DNA from: Xenorhabdus anantnagensis
GTDB taxonomy: Bacteria > Pseudomonadota > Gammaproteobacteria > Enterobacterales > Enterobacteriaceae
Length of the DNA: 64,000 nt
Assembly: GCF_028598555.1 (NCBI RefSeq)
Contig: NZ_JAQRFN010000017.1
Span: 1-64,000, forward strand
Direction: 5' to 3'
Translations under genes and position numbers: made by a program
Notes under the pieces: generated by a model
What the model saw: only the letters and a program-made list of their open reading frames with translations
Told to the model about the DNA's origin: nothing
Databases searched by the model: none
In this document: in pieces, positions 35,601-43,893 of the stretch
Layout: the number at the start of each line of letters is the position of its first letter
How positions within the stretch are numbered: the stretch's first letter is position 1

Positions 35601-38600
35601 AGTTATTCAGCGTCCCCGCTTCAATGGCAATATGATCACCATAAATCCGCCCTGTGCCCTGGTTGGTCAGCTCAGCGGCACGCAGATAGGTTTGGCCACC
35701 ATCCAACAACCCAGTGTTGACGAGGGTATTGTTGACGGTCCATTGATGGTGATCCGCCAGGATTTTCCCGGTGGCCTCGTTGGTCAGGTTATCCGCCTCC
35801 CCCGCTAAAGTGCCGGCACTGATCAAGCCATTATTGATGACATTGCCCTGAATGCTCAGCCGTAAACGCCCATTGGCCATGATTTCACCGGTATGAATAA
35901 AATCTTTCAGCAGTGTCAGCTGGATATCCCCCAGTGAACGCAGTTTGCCGTCACCGGTGGCCGCGCCGGCATCCACCGTCAACGCCTTTCCGGCGTTGAT
36001 TTCACCGGCCGTATTGGTCACCGCTAGCTGGCTGCCCTGTATGGTCAGTTGCTGATTGGCCTGTAACTGGCCGTGCGTGTTATCGAGCACCGAAGCCAGT
36101 TTTAGTATGGCATTTTCAGTGGCGAACAGTTGCCCTTTGGCATTGTGCAGGGTGTCCGCCGTGGCAAGGACATGTTTACCCTCTATCCCTTTATCCTGCT
36201 GTTGTGTCTCCTGATTGTGGATGGCCTGAGCGCTCAGTTCGGTATCACCCCCACTGCGGATTAAACCGGCTGTATTATCCATGTGGTGATTGACCTGCGC
36301 TTTCAAATTGCCCAGCGCCAGTATCTGCCCCTGAGTATTCAGAAGAGCATCGGCATCAATATGCAGCCCCGATTCGCTCAGGATCTTACCTTGTTGACGG
36401 TTATCCAGTTGTTTGGCGGTGAGTGTGGCCGACTTACCATGCAAGGTGCCGCGCTGGTTTTTCAGATCCCCGCTCTTCACCTTAAGCTCAGCCTGACTGT
36501 CAATCACGCCATCGGTGTTATCGAGGGTCTGCCCCTGCGTATCGACAGATAAATTCTGACGGGCAGTGATCCGTCCGGACTGGTTATCCAGCCTTTGGCC
36601 TGTCAAAGCAAACCGGGTCTGCGCGGCCAATAATCCCAGCCGGTTATGGATATTATCTGCCGTGATAGTCAGGCTGCCTAATGAGGCCACGACCCCGCTT
36701 TCATTATCCAGCGCCCCGGTATTCAGGATCATGGCCTGTTTGCTGGTGATCCCGTGATGATCACCACTGTTGCGGTTCATTAAGGATTTTGCATTAAGTG
36801 TCAGTTTGCCGCCACTTTGTAACAACCCCTGATCATTATTCAGCATATCCACACGCAATTGGGTGTCTTTTCCCCCCAGGAGCTGACCGTGCTGGTTAAG
36901 GAGCGTGTTTCCGCTCATATTCAGCCCGCCATGGCTTTCAATATGGCCGGACTGGTTATTCAGATCCGCGACCGTCAGGCGCAAAGCCCCCTGGCTGAAC
37001 ACCCCGCCGTTCTGGTCACTGTCCCGGTTATCCAGCTGCTGACCGTGGGTATCGATGGTCAGGTTTTGGCCGCTGTGTATCGATCCGTAGCGGTTCAGTA
37101 ATTCACCGGTTCGTAACGTCATCTGCCGTTCTGCGGCGATAGAACCTGCGGTATTATTCAGTTGCTGCTGGTGCGTATTGATATCCGCCGTACCCGCACG
37201 GATTTGGCCTTTTTCGTTGTTGATCGCCTGCGCCGTCAGTTGCAGGTTATGCTGACCGGCAATTTTCCCTTCAATATTAGTGAGCTGCCCGGTGGTCAGG
37301 GTGATATCCCCGTTCGACGCCGCTATCTTCCCCTGCCGGTTATCGATGTCGTCAGCCATCACGGTCATCCCGGCTGAGGCAACTAACTGGCCTTGCTGGT
37401 TGTTCAACCGGTTTTTTACGGTGACCTGAAGCTGGCCGTCTTCGGCTGCAATGAGTTGGCCCGCCCGGTTATTCAGCGCTGCGGCATTGACCTGCACCGG
37501 GCCATTGGCAGACATCGTGCCGCTGCCATTATCCAGTTCCTGCTGAACAGCCAGCGTCATGGCACCGGTGCCCCGTTGGGTCATCGTCCCTGAACGGTGA
37601 TCCAGTGACTGAATATGGGCCGTGATGTATTGCGCCGACGTCTCGCTGTTCACCAGATGGTAATCCCCCCCAGCCAGTTTCAGTGTACCGTCAGAAATCA
37701 GGCGGCCGGCGTTGCCCTGAAAGTGGGCCGTGTCAATGGCCATCACGCCGGTGCCGGCATGGATCAGTCTGCCGTTATCATTCGTCATGTGCTGCGCCTT
37801 CAACGTCAAATCCTGCCCACGGGATTCAATGATCCCGGCGGTATTGTCAATCCCGGCCGTATGATCCAATATGAACGACTGCGACCCGGTCTGGGTGATT
37901 TTACCCTGCTGGTTGTTCAATATCTGGCTGCGAAGGGTCAGCGTTTCCGCCCGCAACCGGCCACGCGTGTTATCAATCCGTTCCGGTGCCGATAACGTAA
38001 GATGTTGACGGGCGCTGACGTGGGCATCCTGTAAATGTAACTGCGTGCCAGATGTCAGGGTCAGATCGCCGGCCTCCGTTTGACTGCCCGCCAGTGAAAG
38101 ATCTTTTGCGTTCACCGATAACCGGTCATGGGCCAGATTCTGCCCGTGAAGCCGGGCTTCCTCCGTGGTTTTTAGGGTCAGGTTACCATGCCGGGTCAGC
38201 CTGAGCGCGTTATCCATACCGGCCGCCAGGGTACTGCCCTGATGGCTATACAGTGACGCGCTTTGGCTTTCAAGGTGGCGCCCCGCCAGTATGCGCCCCT
38301 GGTTGTCGAGGTGCCTGCGGGTGGTGATAGTCATGTCCTGCCCGGCGGTAATGTCTCCCTCATTCATCAGGTTACCCTGATCAGGCAGGCTCACATCACC
38401 GGCTGCCCTTATCACGCCGCGGTTGGTCAGTTGCCCACGGCTGTGAAGCACCAGATTGCCCGATTGGGCGGGTTCACCGTCGTGGTCAATGCCTGCCGCC
38501 AATACCGCATTTTTGGCGTTGTCCAGTGACGCACTGGTGATATCAAGGTGATGGCCGGCCTGTAGGTTGCCTTGATTGACAAGGTGATCATGGATGTTGA

Positions 38601-41600
38601 TTGACAGATCCCAGCCCGCGATCATGTTCCCCTGATTATCCAGTTTGCTCTGATCCTGGACGGTCATCGTGTCCGACGCAGTGATTAGCCCCAGGTTGGT
38701 CAGCTCACCCGGGCTATGGAGCGTCAGGTCTCCCGGTTGGGACAAACGGCCTTCTTTATCGACACCCGCGGCCAATACCCCGTTTTCCTGATTGGATAAG
38801 GCCGCACTGTGGATATTAAGGTGACGGCCTGCCAACATTTTGCCCGGGTTAGCCAGATGCCCGGGTGTTTTAAGCCGGATATCGCGCCCGGTACTCATCT
38901 CCCCCGTATTTTCCAGATCCGCCTGATTGTCGATAGCAATATCATCCGACGCCACCATCACGCCCAGATTAACGAGCTGACCGCGACTGTTGAGGGTCAG
39001 ATTACCCGGCTGAGTCGGTTTGCCATGAGCGTCAGCCCCTGCCGCCAGTTCCCCTTTTTTCTGGTTTTCTAATGTCGCACTGTGGATATCTAAGTGGTGG
39101 CCGGCCAGCACCCTGCCCTGATTGATCAGGTTGCCCGGGGTGTTGAGCTTGATATCACGACCTGCACTTATCTCTCCCTGATTTTTCAACTCGGCCTGAT
39201 TCTGGATGTCGATATCATCCGATGCGGTCATCACGCCCTGATTGACCAGTTGACCACGACTGTCAATGATAAGATTGCCTGGCCGGGTCAATTTGCCCTG
39301 ATCATCCGTACCGGCTGCCAGCACCCCGTTCTGATAACTGACTAACGCGGCACTGTGGATATTAAGGTGACGGCCTGCCAGGACTTTTCCGGCATTATCG
39401 ACAGCATCACGGGCTTTTAACGTGATGTCGCCACCGGCGGTGATATCGCCTGAGTGACTGAAAGTGCTTTCATTCTCAATATGGATATGATCTGACGCGG
39501 TGATAATACCCCGGTTGTCCAGTTTGCCCTGCCCCTGGATCTTTAAAGTCCCCGGCTGTGTTTTATCTCTCCCCGCGGCCAGCTGACTTTCTTGCTGGTT
39601 GTCTAAATCAGCACTGTGGATATCGAGATGATGGCCAGCCAGCACCTTGCCCTGATTGGTCAGATGACTCGGCGTGTTGAGCTTGATATCACGCCCAGAA
39701 CTGATCTCTCCCTGATTTTTCAACTCGGCCTGATTCTGGATGTCGATATCATCCGATGCGGTCATCATCCCCTGATTGACCAGTTGACCGCGACTGTTGA
39801 TGATAAGATTGCCCGGCTGGATCAGGTTGCCGCGATCATCCGTCCCCGCCGCCAACACCCCCTTCTGGTGGCTGACTAATGTGGCACTGTGGATATTAAG
39901 ATTGCGTCCGGCCAGGACTTTTCCGGCATTATCGAGAACATCACGGGCTTTTAGCGTAATATCACCACCGGCGGTGATATCCCCTGAGTGATTAAACGCG
40001 CCTTCATGCTCAATATGGACAGACTCGGAAGCGGTGATAATACCCTGGTTGTCCAGTTTGCCCTGCCCCTGGATCTTCAACGTCCCCGGCTGCGTTTTAC
40101 CTCTCCCTGCGGCCAGCTTACCCGCTGTCTGGTTGTCTAAATCGGCACTGTGGATATCAAGGAGATGGCCGGCCAATACTTTGCCCTGATTGGTCAGCGT
40201 GCCCGGGGTAGTGATCCGGATATCATGGCCTGCGCTTATCTCCCCCGGGTTCTCCAGCGCGGCCTGATTATCGAGGGTGATATCATCCGACGCGGTCATT
40301 ATCCCCTGATTGACCAGCCTGCCGCGACTGTTGAGGATAAGATTGCCCGGCCGGATCAGGTTGCCGCGATCATCCGTCCCCGCCGCTAACACCGCGTTCT
40401 GACGGCTGACGAACGCGGCACTGTCGATATTAAGATGACGGCCTGCCCGCATTTTCCCTGTATTATCAAGATCATCACGGGCTTTGAGCGTGATATCGCC
40501 ACCGGAAGTGATATCGCCGGAGTGATTAAACGCGCCTTCATGCTCAATATGGACAGACTCGGACGCGGTGATAATGCCTTGGTTGTCCAGTTTCCCCTGG
40601 CTCTGGATCTTCAGGTTGCCCGGCTGCGTTTTATCCCTGCCCGCGGCCAGCTTACCCGCTGTCTGGTTGTCTACATCAGCACTGTGGATATCGAGGTCAT
40701 GGCCAGCCAATACCTTGCCCTGATTGGTCAGCGTACCCGGGGTGGTGATCTTAATATCACGATCAGCGCTTATCTCCCCCCAGTTCTCCAGCGCGGCCTG
40801 ATTCTCAATGGTGACATCATCCGACGCCGTTATCACCCCCTGATTGACCAGCCTGCCGCGACTGTTGAGGATAAGATTGCCCGGCCGGGTCAGGTTGCCC
40901 TGATCATCCGTGCCGGCCGCCAGTATCCCGTTCTGACCACTTTCTAACGCCGCACTGTGGATATCAAGATGGCGGCCTGCCCGCATTTTCCCGTGATTAT
41001 CGAGGTGATCCCGCGCTTTTATCGTGATATCGTCACCGGCGGTGATATCCCCTGAGTGACTGAAAGCGCCTTCATGCTGAATATGGACAGACTCGGTGGC
41101 GGTGATGATGCCGTGGTTATCCAGTTTACCCTGGCTCTGGATCTTCAGCTTGCCCGGCGGCGTTTTATCTACCCCCGCAGCCAGTACGCCGTTCTGGCCA
41201 CTTTCTAAAGAGGCACTGTGGATATCGAGGTTGTGGCCGGCCAGCACCTTGCCCTGATTCGTCAGTTTGCCGGGCGTGGTGATCCTGATATGGCGGTCAG
41301 CGTTTATCTCGCCCTGATTATCCAGCGTCGCCGGTTCTTCGATAACAATATCTTCCGTGGCGGTCATCCTCCCCTGATTAACCAGCTGACCCCGGCTGTT
41401 GAGCGTCAGTTTGCCCGGCTGGGTTTTATTCGTTCCCGCAGACAGTAATCCATTCTGACCGCTAATTAAGGCTGCACTCTGGATAGCGAGATGGTAACCG
41501 GCCAACATTTTGCCCTGGTTGGTCAGCGCGCCCGGGGTTTTTATCGTCATCACTTTTCCGGCGCTGATATCGCCGGTGTTAGTTAACGCCGCGTTATTCT

Positions 41601-43347
41601 GAATGTCGATAGTGTCTGACGCGGTTACAATACCGTGATTATCCAGTTTCCCCTGGATATCCAGCGTCAGGTTACCCGGCTGGGTTAATTTACCCTCTTT
41701 ATCCGCGCCGGCGGCCAGAACAGGGTGTGGCTGGCGATCAGCGAGCCGTTGAACAGTGTTATGGCTGGCCAACGACGCACTGTGGATAGCAAGGTGACGA
41801 CCGGCCAGCATCCGTCCCTGATTATCCAGGTGATCGCGGGTGTTGACGGCAATATTCTGACCCGCCGTGATATCCCCCTGATTGATGAAATTCCCCTGGT
41901 TCTCAACCTTCACTTCAGCAGACGCGTCTATCGTCCCGCTGTTAGTAAGATGACCGCCACTGTTGAGTTTCAGGCTGCCCGGTTTATGACTGCCTGCCGA
42001 CAGCCGCCCCTGGTTCGTTAAATCGCCCTGATTATCAACAGTCAGGTTATCCGACGCCGCTATCGTGCCCTTATTACTGAGGAAACCCCGATTCTTAATA
42101 GTCAGGTTGCCGGATTGAGTTTGCTGACCGCTTTTATCGACACCGGCAATCAATTTGCCTTTTTCACCACTGCCGAAAGCAGCGCTGTCAATCGCCAGAT
42201 GACGCCCTGCCAGTACCCGCCCCGGGTTTTCAATCTCATGGCGCGTGTTAAGCGTAATATCCTGACCCGCCGTGATATCCCCCTGATTCGCCAGCGCCCC
42301 CTGACTCCTGATAACCACCTCCGCGGATGCCGTTATCGCCCCGCTGTTCGTCAGTTTGCCCTGGCCATCCAGTGTCAGATTGCCGGCCTGCGCCCCTAAC
42401 TGCCCGGCATTGCGTACCCCAACCCCCTGTTCGGTGCCGACCAGCTTAATTTTGTTGGCATACATGCCACCTACCGCCGCCACATCCAGACTGAATGTGG
42501 GCTTATTCTTCTGACTGTCAGACAGAACGTCTGTCACATTGCCCTGGGCATCCACTCGGTTGCGCCCGGTTGTCACGATTAAATGGCTGGCGTGGAGTTT
42601 GGCGTTAATATTAACGGCACGACCAATCAAACGCGTATAATCACTGCCGGTATCATTCAACCCCTTCCCTTCCACACGGATGAGTCCCTGATGCGTCTCA
42701 TCCACTTCAAACCCTTTCAGGCGCCCGCCTTCCAGTAAGGTCTTACCCGCCGCCAACGTGGTCTGGCTGGCATTGATAAAACCACAACCCTGACAGGTAA
42801 TGCCTGCCGGGTTAGCAATAATGACGTCCGCCCGTTGACCGGCGACTTCAATAAACCCATTCAGTTGGCTGGGGTTGCGGCTGTTCACTTCATTGAGGAT
42901 GATCTTCGCTTCACCCTGGGCTAACCACGGATTCGCAGTAATGAGGCCACCCAGTTCGGTTTTGGTATTGATGCCGCTGTTATTAAGGATCGCCCCCCGC
43001 TGCGCCACATCAAACTGGCTGTACTGGTTACGGGAAACCCCATCCCCATTCGGCGTCTGGATATTGATTTGGGGGATACCGTTGGCGGTAGAAATGACCG
43101 AAGGCTGCTGCGTACCAGGCGCATTAGTGTCCGCCACAATGCCGGCCTGTGCACTCAGGCTGACCAGCCCCAGCGCCAGTGAGACCCCGAACACCAAGGG
43201 CGTTAAGGCCACACGGGTTGCCGATAATGAAGGCACCGATATGCGATCCCGTGCCTGTCCGGCCGTGTGGCTGCTGACCAACTCAGACACCACCATCAGC
43301 ATCTGACGGGTTTTATTAAAAATCACGCGGTAGCAATGTTTATTCAT
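29647..43347 (-). CDS. cdiA: Giant CDI/two-partner-secretion exoprotein CdiA with EndoU-type C-terminus
   Basis: Encodes 4566 residues. It has an extended signal peptide (MNKHCYRVIFNKTRQMLMVV to LSAQA, 1-68), a TPS secretion domain (NGIPQINIQTPNGDGVSRNQ; NPAGITCQGCGFINASQTTL), and a long FHA-1 stalk (about 340-2600). A receptor-binding/YP-like region follows, including 14-residue repeats near 2930-2984, then FHA-2 (from about 3260) and a pre-toxin region with VESN near 4231 instead of VENN. The end SGAHKQDAFLESV (about 4437), then PSVDRAGKPTGYKKTQSKTT and YDSRILSDDK, matches CdiA EndoU RNases; the His of SGAH is a likely catalytic residue. It is exported by CdiB and possibly acylated by CdiC. 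No frameshift is seen. Confidence 0.95.
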   Translation of the reverse strand: MNKHCYRVIFNKTRQMLMVVSELVSSHTAGQARDRISVPSLSATRVALTPLVFGVSLALGLVSLSAQAGIVADTNAPGTQQPSVISTANGIPQINIQTPNGDGVSRNQYSQFDVAQRGAILNNSGINTKTELGGLITANPWLAQGEAKIILNEVNSRNPSQLNGFIEVAGQRADVIIANPAGITCQGCGFINASQTTLAAGKTLLEGGRLKGFEVDETHQGLIRVEGKGLNDTGSDYTRLIGRAVNINAKLHASHLIVTTGRNRVDAQGNVTDVLSDSQKNKPTFSLDVAAVGGMYANKIKLVGTEQGVGVRNAGQLGAQAGNLTLDGQGKLTNSGAITASAEVVIRSQGALANQGDITAGQDITLNTRHEIENPGRVLAGRHLAIDSAAFGSGEKGKLIAGVDKSGQQTQSGNLTIKNRGFLSNKGTIAASDNLTVDNQGDLTNQGRLSAGSHKPGSLKLNSGGHLTNSGTIDASAEVKVENQGNFINQGDITAGQNIAVNTRDHLDNQGRMLAGRHLAIHSASLASHNTVQRLADRQPHPVLAAGADKEGKLTQPGNLTLDIQGKLDNHGIVTASDTIDIQNNAALTNTGDISAGKVMTIKTPGALTNQGKMLAGYHLAIQSAALISGQNGLLSAGTNKTQPGKLTLNSRGQLVNQGRMTATEDIVIEEPATLDNQGEINADRHIRITTPGKLTNQGKVLAGHNLDIHSASLESGQNGVLAAGVDKTPPGKLKIQSQGKLDNHGIITATESVHIQHEGAFSHSGDITAGDDITIKARDHLDNHGKMRAGRHLDIHSAALESGQNGILAAGTDDQGNLTRPGNLILNSRGRLVNQGVITASDDVTIENQAALENWGEISADRDIKITTPGTLTNQGKVLAGHDLDIHSADVDNQTAGKLAAGRDKTQPGNLKIQSQGKLDNQGIITASESVHIEHEGAFNHSGDITSGGDITLKARDDLDNTGKMRAGRHLNIDSAAFVSRQNAVLAAGTDDRGNLIRPGNLILNSRGRLVNQGIMTASDDITLDNQAALENPGEISAGHDIRITTPGTLTNQGKVLAGHLLDIHSADLDNQTAGKLAAGRGKTQPGTLKIQGQGKLDNQGIITASESVHIEHEGAFNHSGDITAGGDITLKARDVLDNAGKVLAGRNLNIHSATLVSHQKGVLAAGTDDRGNLIQPGNLIINSRGQLVNQGMMTASDDIDIQNQAELKNQGEISSGRDIKLNTPSHLTNQGKVLAGHHLDIHSADLDNQQESQLAAGRDKTQPGTLKIQGQGKLDNRGIITASDHIHIENESTFSHSGDITAGGDITLKARDAVDNAGKVLAGRHLNIHSAALVSYQNGVLAAGTDDQGKLTRPGNLIIDSRGQLVNQGVMTASDDIDIQNQAELKNQGEISAGRDIKLNTPGNLINQGRVLAGHHLDIHSATLENQKKGELAAGADAHGKPTQPGNLTLNSRGQLVNLGVMVASDDIAIDNQADLENTGEMSTGRDIRLKTPGHLANPGKMLAGRHLNIHSAALSNQENGVLAAGVDKEGRLSQPGDLTLHSPGELTNLGLITASDTMTVQDQSKLDNQGNMIAGWDLSINIHDHLVNQGNLQAGHHLDITSASLDNAKNAVLAAGIDHDGEPAQSGNLVLHSRGQLTNRGVIRAAGDVSLPDQGNLMNEGDITAGQDMTITTRRHLDNQGRILAGRHLESQSASLYSHQGSTLAAGMDNALRLTRHGNLTLKTTEEARLHGQNLAHDRLSVNAKDLSLAGSQTEAGDLTLTSGTQLHLQDAHVSARQHLTLSAPERIDNTRGRLRAETLTLRSQILNNQQGKITQTGSQSFILDHTAGIDNTAGIIESRGQDLTLKAQHMTNDNGRLIHAGTGVMAIDTAHFQGNAGRLISDGTLKLAGGDYHLVNSETSAQYITAHIQSLDHRSGTMTQRGTGAMTLAVQQELDNGSGTMSANGPVQVNAAALNNRAGQLIAAEDGQLQVTVKNRLNNQQGQLVASAGMTVMADDIDNRQGKIAASNGDITLTTGQLTNIEGKIAGQHNLQLTAQAINNEKGQIRAGTADINTHQQQLNNTAGSIAAERQMTLRTGELLNRYGSIHSGQNLTIDTHGQQLDNRDSDQNGGVFSQGALRLTVADLNNQSGHIESHGGLNMSGNTLLNQHGQLLGGKDTQLRVDMLNNDQGLLQSGGKLTLNAKSLMNRNSGDHHGITSKQAMILNTGALDNESGVVASLGSLTITADNIHNRLGLLAAQTRFALTGQRLDNQSGRITARQNLSVDTQGQTLDNTDGVIDSQAELKVKSGDLKNQRGTLHGKSATLTAKQLDNRQQGKILSESGLHIDADALLNTQGQILALGNLKAQVNHHMDNTAGLIRSGGDTELSAQAIHNQETQQQDKGIEGKHVLATADTLHNAKGQLFATENAILKLASVLDNTHGQLQANQQLTIQGSQLAVTNTAGEINAGKALTVDAGAATGDGKLRSLGDIQLTLLKDFIHTGEIMANGRLRLSIQGNVINNGLISAGTLAGEADNLTNEATGKILADHHQWTVNNTLVNTGLLDGGQTYLRAAELTNQGTGRIYGDHIAIEAGTLNNWGDAETKAKGQSAVIAARQRLDLGVGTLNNQSHSLIYSDGDFAFGGKLDDQYRASGKGNVINNHSAYMEAMGEMRLAADTINNVNDHFETQLERISQTPMEEYQVWGQRYDTKNHRITIDNDEVDHACVDDLGCRDNFQIYRYTRTTEETRVKATDPAKILAGQNLIIDTTTLTNDKSQVAAGGLLTVTGGEINNLDMPSERYITDKGQVENFWRIKKKGRDRQGWGSSHYEPPAQIQTITLTPGTVRSSQGTVTLDGQRPADYQGTVTQITPVRGGKINAGLTETATLSREVALRPGQRLEVIIPPAAVTGQKAAITGGTAETPVIAGEKLTERGKTVTVGERSTVGGKLTGVGEKYTGLDEKITNVGEKSMGVDEKITNVGEKPTGVAERIPHVGEKPLIVRTEVPNYQLPDNSLFKLNLPPENTPPTSAMAAIDNLPLVETDPQFTQLKKWLGTDYMQQQLRWDHNNMHKRLGDGFYEQRLIREQVINMTGKRYLPGHQNDEEQFKALMNAGVRAQHAFNLAPGIALNAEQMAHLTEDMVWLVNATVTLPDGRRQTVLVPQVYVRTQAGSLDGTGALLSGSQVNVQLRGDLLNQGRIIGQDINILAENIRHQGGLLQGNQVDLQARTDMVQRGGAMGASQSLTIGAGNTIDIASTTRGGENQVGNNQFSTTYVDNVAQVYVQGADGKLHLRAGKDIYTSAAQLMSQGQHSEIQLDAGRDIQFGTAKTAQGEHLEWHRDNYLTHTASGETGTDIDSAGQVSLRAGRDVNLRASGITAGKTLQVAAGRDVSVVAGEQQQTHDEYRKVKGSNSWVSSATTTTREQYDRTQAVSSTLSGNTVSIQSGQDTTVQGSNVVGTQDVALQAGQNLTLTTAEETHHQFTQQEEKKSGLMGTGGVGFTIGSSTLKQSNDSDTTLQKGSTVGSSDGQVTLRAGEQVIVHGSDIIASKDIDIEAKEVAVTAAKNSHTELSKTEQKQSGLTLALSGAVGSAVNTAVQTANEAKDTQDSRLQALKGTQSVLSGAQGYQAWQLSQAEAAKADAINQAGGNAEKPTDTIGIQLSYGSQSAKSETRTEQTQSQDSQLNAGRDIRITAKGDKAQADSGNIQIAGSSLKAGRDVTLDAKRDIVLQSAENTQTTRGENSSKGGSVGVGLTAGQGGYGIKFSASVNKGKGHETGDGVTHSETLIDAGNQVSLTSGQDTTLKGAQVSGEKVTADIGRNLHLQSEQDKDNYDAKQENISAGASFTYGSMSGSASVNASRDNIHSQFESVNEQTGIFAGQGGFDIQVGEHTQLDGAVIASHAEKDKNRLETGTLGFSDIENKAEYKSEHQSVGISTGGAVGSQLGSNMVSNMLAGTNKSDSKSSTTHAAVSDGTIVVRDADKQKQAVSDLSRDTDNAANGLSPIFDKEKEQRRLAQAQAIAQIGTQVLDIYSTHEAIKATKTATEKLKDPHTQQALKQQAEAQLRQENEEITAGSIADRAHKIAYDAALKAQGAEVGGGQRQAVTAVVTALQGLAGGDIKAALAGGAAPYLANAVKALTYGGKPYEQLTAEEKATNLVAHAILGGVIAEMKGGSATAGATGAVSGELAASAIASALYPAKNLSELSPDEKEKVSNLSTLAGGIAAGLATNSTAGGVSGAQTAKNAVESNYLHADQIDDFAARAKGCEARGDCKQLVKEMEDLSLRQQQELIAVCASNPAACKEKYGDIPANGLLVRQAIDRVLGEDVPSRMKNDMSSLLAQQIEAEGVVSSTEFAHQLISRYGIDKQQAEILAGAAMAAVTGGMNSKGTKPSSSNAVTDNKGANAAKGQQVNTGNSGTKAPQNQTGKTSERVIPENFTAEVSKHNTQVGLLNKKKTSISGAHKQDAFLESVERLGAKVTNKITDKKYPGLIEYSYQLPSVDRAGKPTGYKKTQSKTTYDSRILSDDKVLKMSTQAAKQSKDYFISNPDKREYSTKVDGYWFRVTKDAKSGEISNAFITMPSRNIP
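30654..32520 (-). repeat. cdiA copy of a ~1.9-kb direct repeat (other copy 27148-29030)
   Basis: Same orientation and near-identical sequence as 27148-29030; for example GGTCACATCCCGCCCGGCTT occurs at 28741 and 32245. The two copies bracket the active EndoU C-terminus, cdiI and the symE remnant. Recombination between them would exchange the toxin end. Confidence 0.85.
34395..34554 (-). repeat. Four 14-residue (42-bp) tandem repeats inside cdiA
   Basis: Four units in CdiA: KLTGVGEKYTGLDE, KITNVGEKSMGVDE, KITNVGEKPTGVAE and RIPHVGEKPL. They are charged and predicted non-beta, unlike the surrounding stalk, and lie between the receptor-binding part and FHA-2. Such short repeats can expand or contract. 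Confidence 0.8.
38200..42400 (-). repeat. Tandem FHA repeats with a two-unit higher-order period in cdiA
   Basis: Units of about 75-80 residues (roughly 230 bp) recur many times, each with LVNQG, ASDDI, NQAELKNQGEIS, GRDIKL, LTNQGKVLAGHHLDIHSA and LAAG blocks. Between about 39.1 and 41.3 kb, units alternate in two flavours (GRLVNQG...ENPGEIS and GKLDNQG...FNHSGDI), giving a period near 150 residues. This is the beta-helical stalk. Confidence 0.85.
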
Positions 43348-43883
43348 CGCGCAGCCCCTCTTTCAGGTAAGTCGACGGTCAGGGGATAGTTATCCCACCA
43401 TGCGGCGGCCTGTTCACGGCTGACACCGGCGCCGCGAAAACGGATCACCTGCGCCCCGCGCGCTGAACTTTTGTGATAAAGCGCCCGGACACATTGATAA
43501 GGAAAAATGTCATGTCTGACTAAATCCGCCATCACACGGCTATGGCCAAACGGCGCGACCCAGTCCACAATCCAGATCCGGGCACCCCGGTTCGATGCCA
43601 GATGGCGATTATTCCCGTCATCCGTTGTCAGGTAATGCCGTTCGGTCTCTTCATCAAACCGCGACCAGCTCAGGTAAAACACCGGTTGGCTCCGTTCACT
43701 GACCAGCACATACTGTTGGGCCTGAATAAAAGGCAGAAGCAGGGTGGCCAGCGAACTTAACGGCGCATCCCGGTGCAGCGGGGAGTGCATCCACAGCCAG
43801 GTTGCGGCGCCCAGCATCGCTGTGTCATTGTCGTGTCCGCCAAGGATCAGGGGGGCCCGCACATCATAATCACCGATTAACAT
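43344..43883 (-). CDS. cdiC: HlyC-like toxin-activating lysine acyltransferase of the CDI locus
   Basis: Encodes 179 residues. LGAATWLWMHSPLHRDAPLS with SLATLLLPFIQAQQYVLVSE, QPVFYLSWSRFDEETERHYL and RIWIVDWVAPFGHSRVMADL follow the HlyC family that acylates lysines on RTX toxins using acyl-ACP. The His of SPLHRD and the Asp of WIVDW match the known catalytic pair. It starts 10 bp after cdiB and overlaps cdiA by 4 bp, so it belongs to a cdiBCAI-type operon. Its likely substrate is CdiA itself; the modified residues are not predictable here. It is cytoplasmic. Confidence 0.9.
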   Translation of the reverse strand: MLIGDYDVRAPLILGGHDNDTAMLGAATWLWMHSPLHRDAPLSSLATLLLPFIQAQQYVLVSERSQPVFYLSWSRFDEETERHYLTTDDGNNRHLASNRGARIWIVDWVAPFGHSRVMADLVRHDIFPYQCVRALYHKSSARGAQVIRFRGAGVSREQAAAWWDNYPLTVDLPERGAAR

Positions 43884-43893
43884 TGCTGCCTCC

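Noticed and set aside
38200-42400. Regular repeats that could be mistaken for a CRISPR array
   Set aside because: The repeats are protein-coding FHA units of about 230 bp with conserved frame in cdiA, not short direct repeats with unique spacers. No CRISPR array was seen anywhere in the window.
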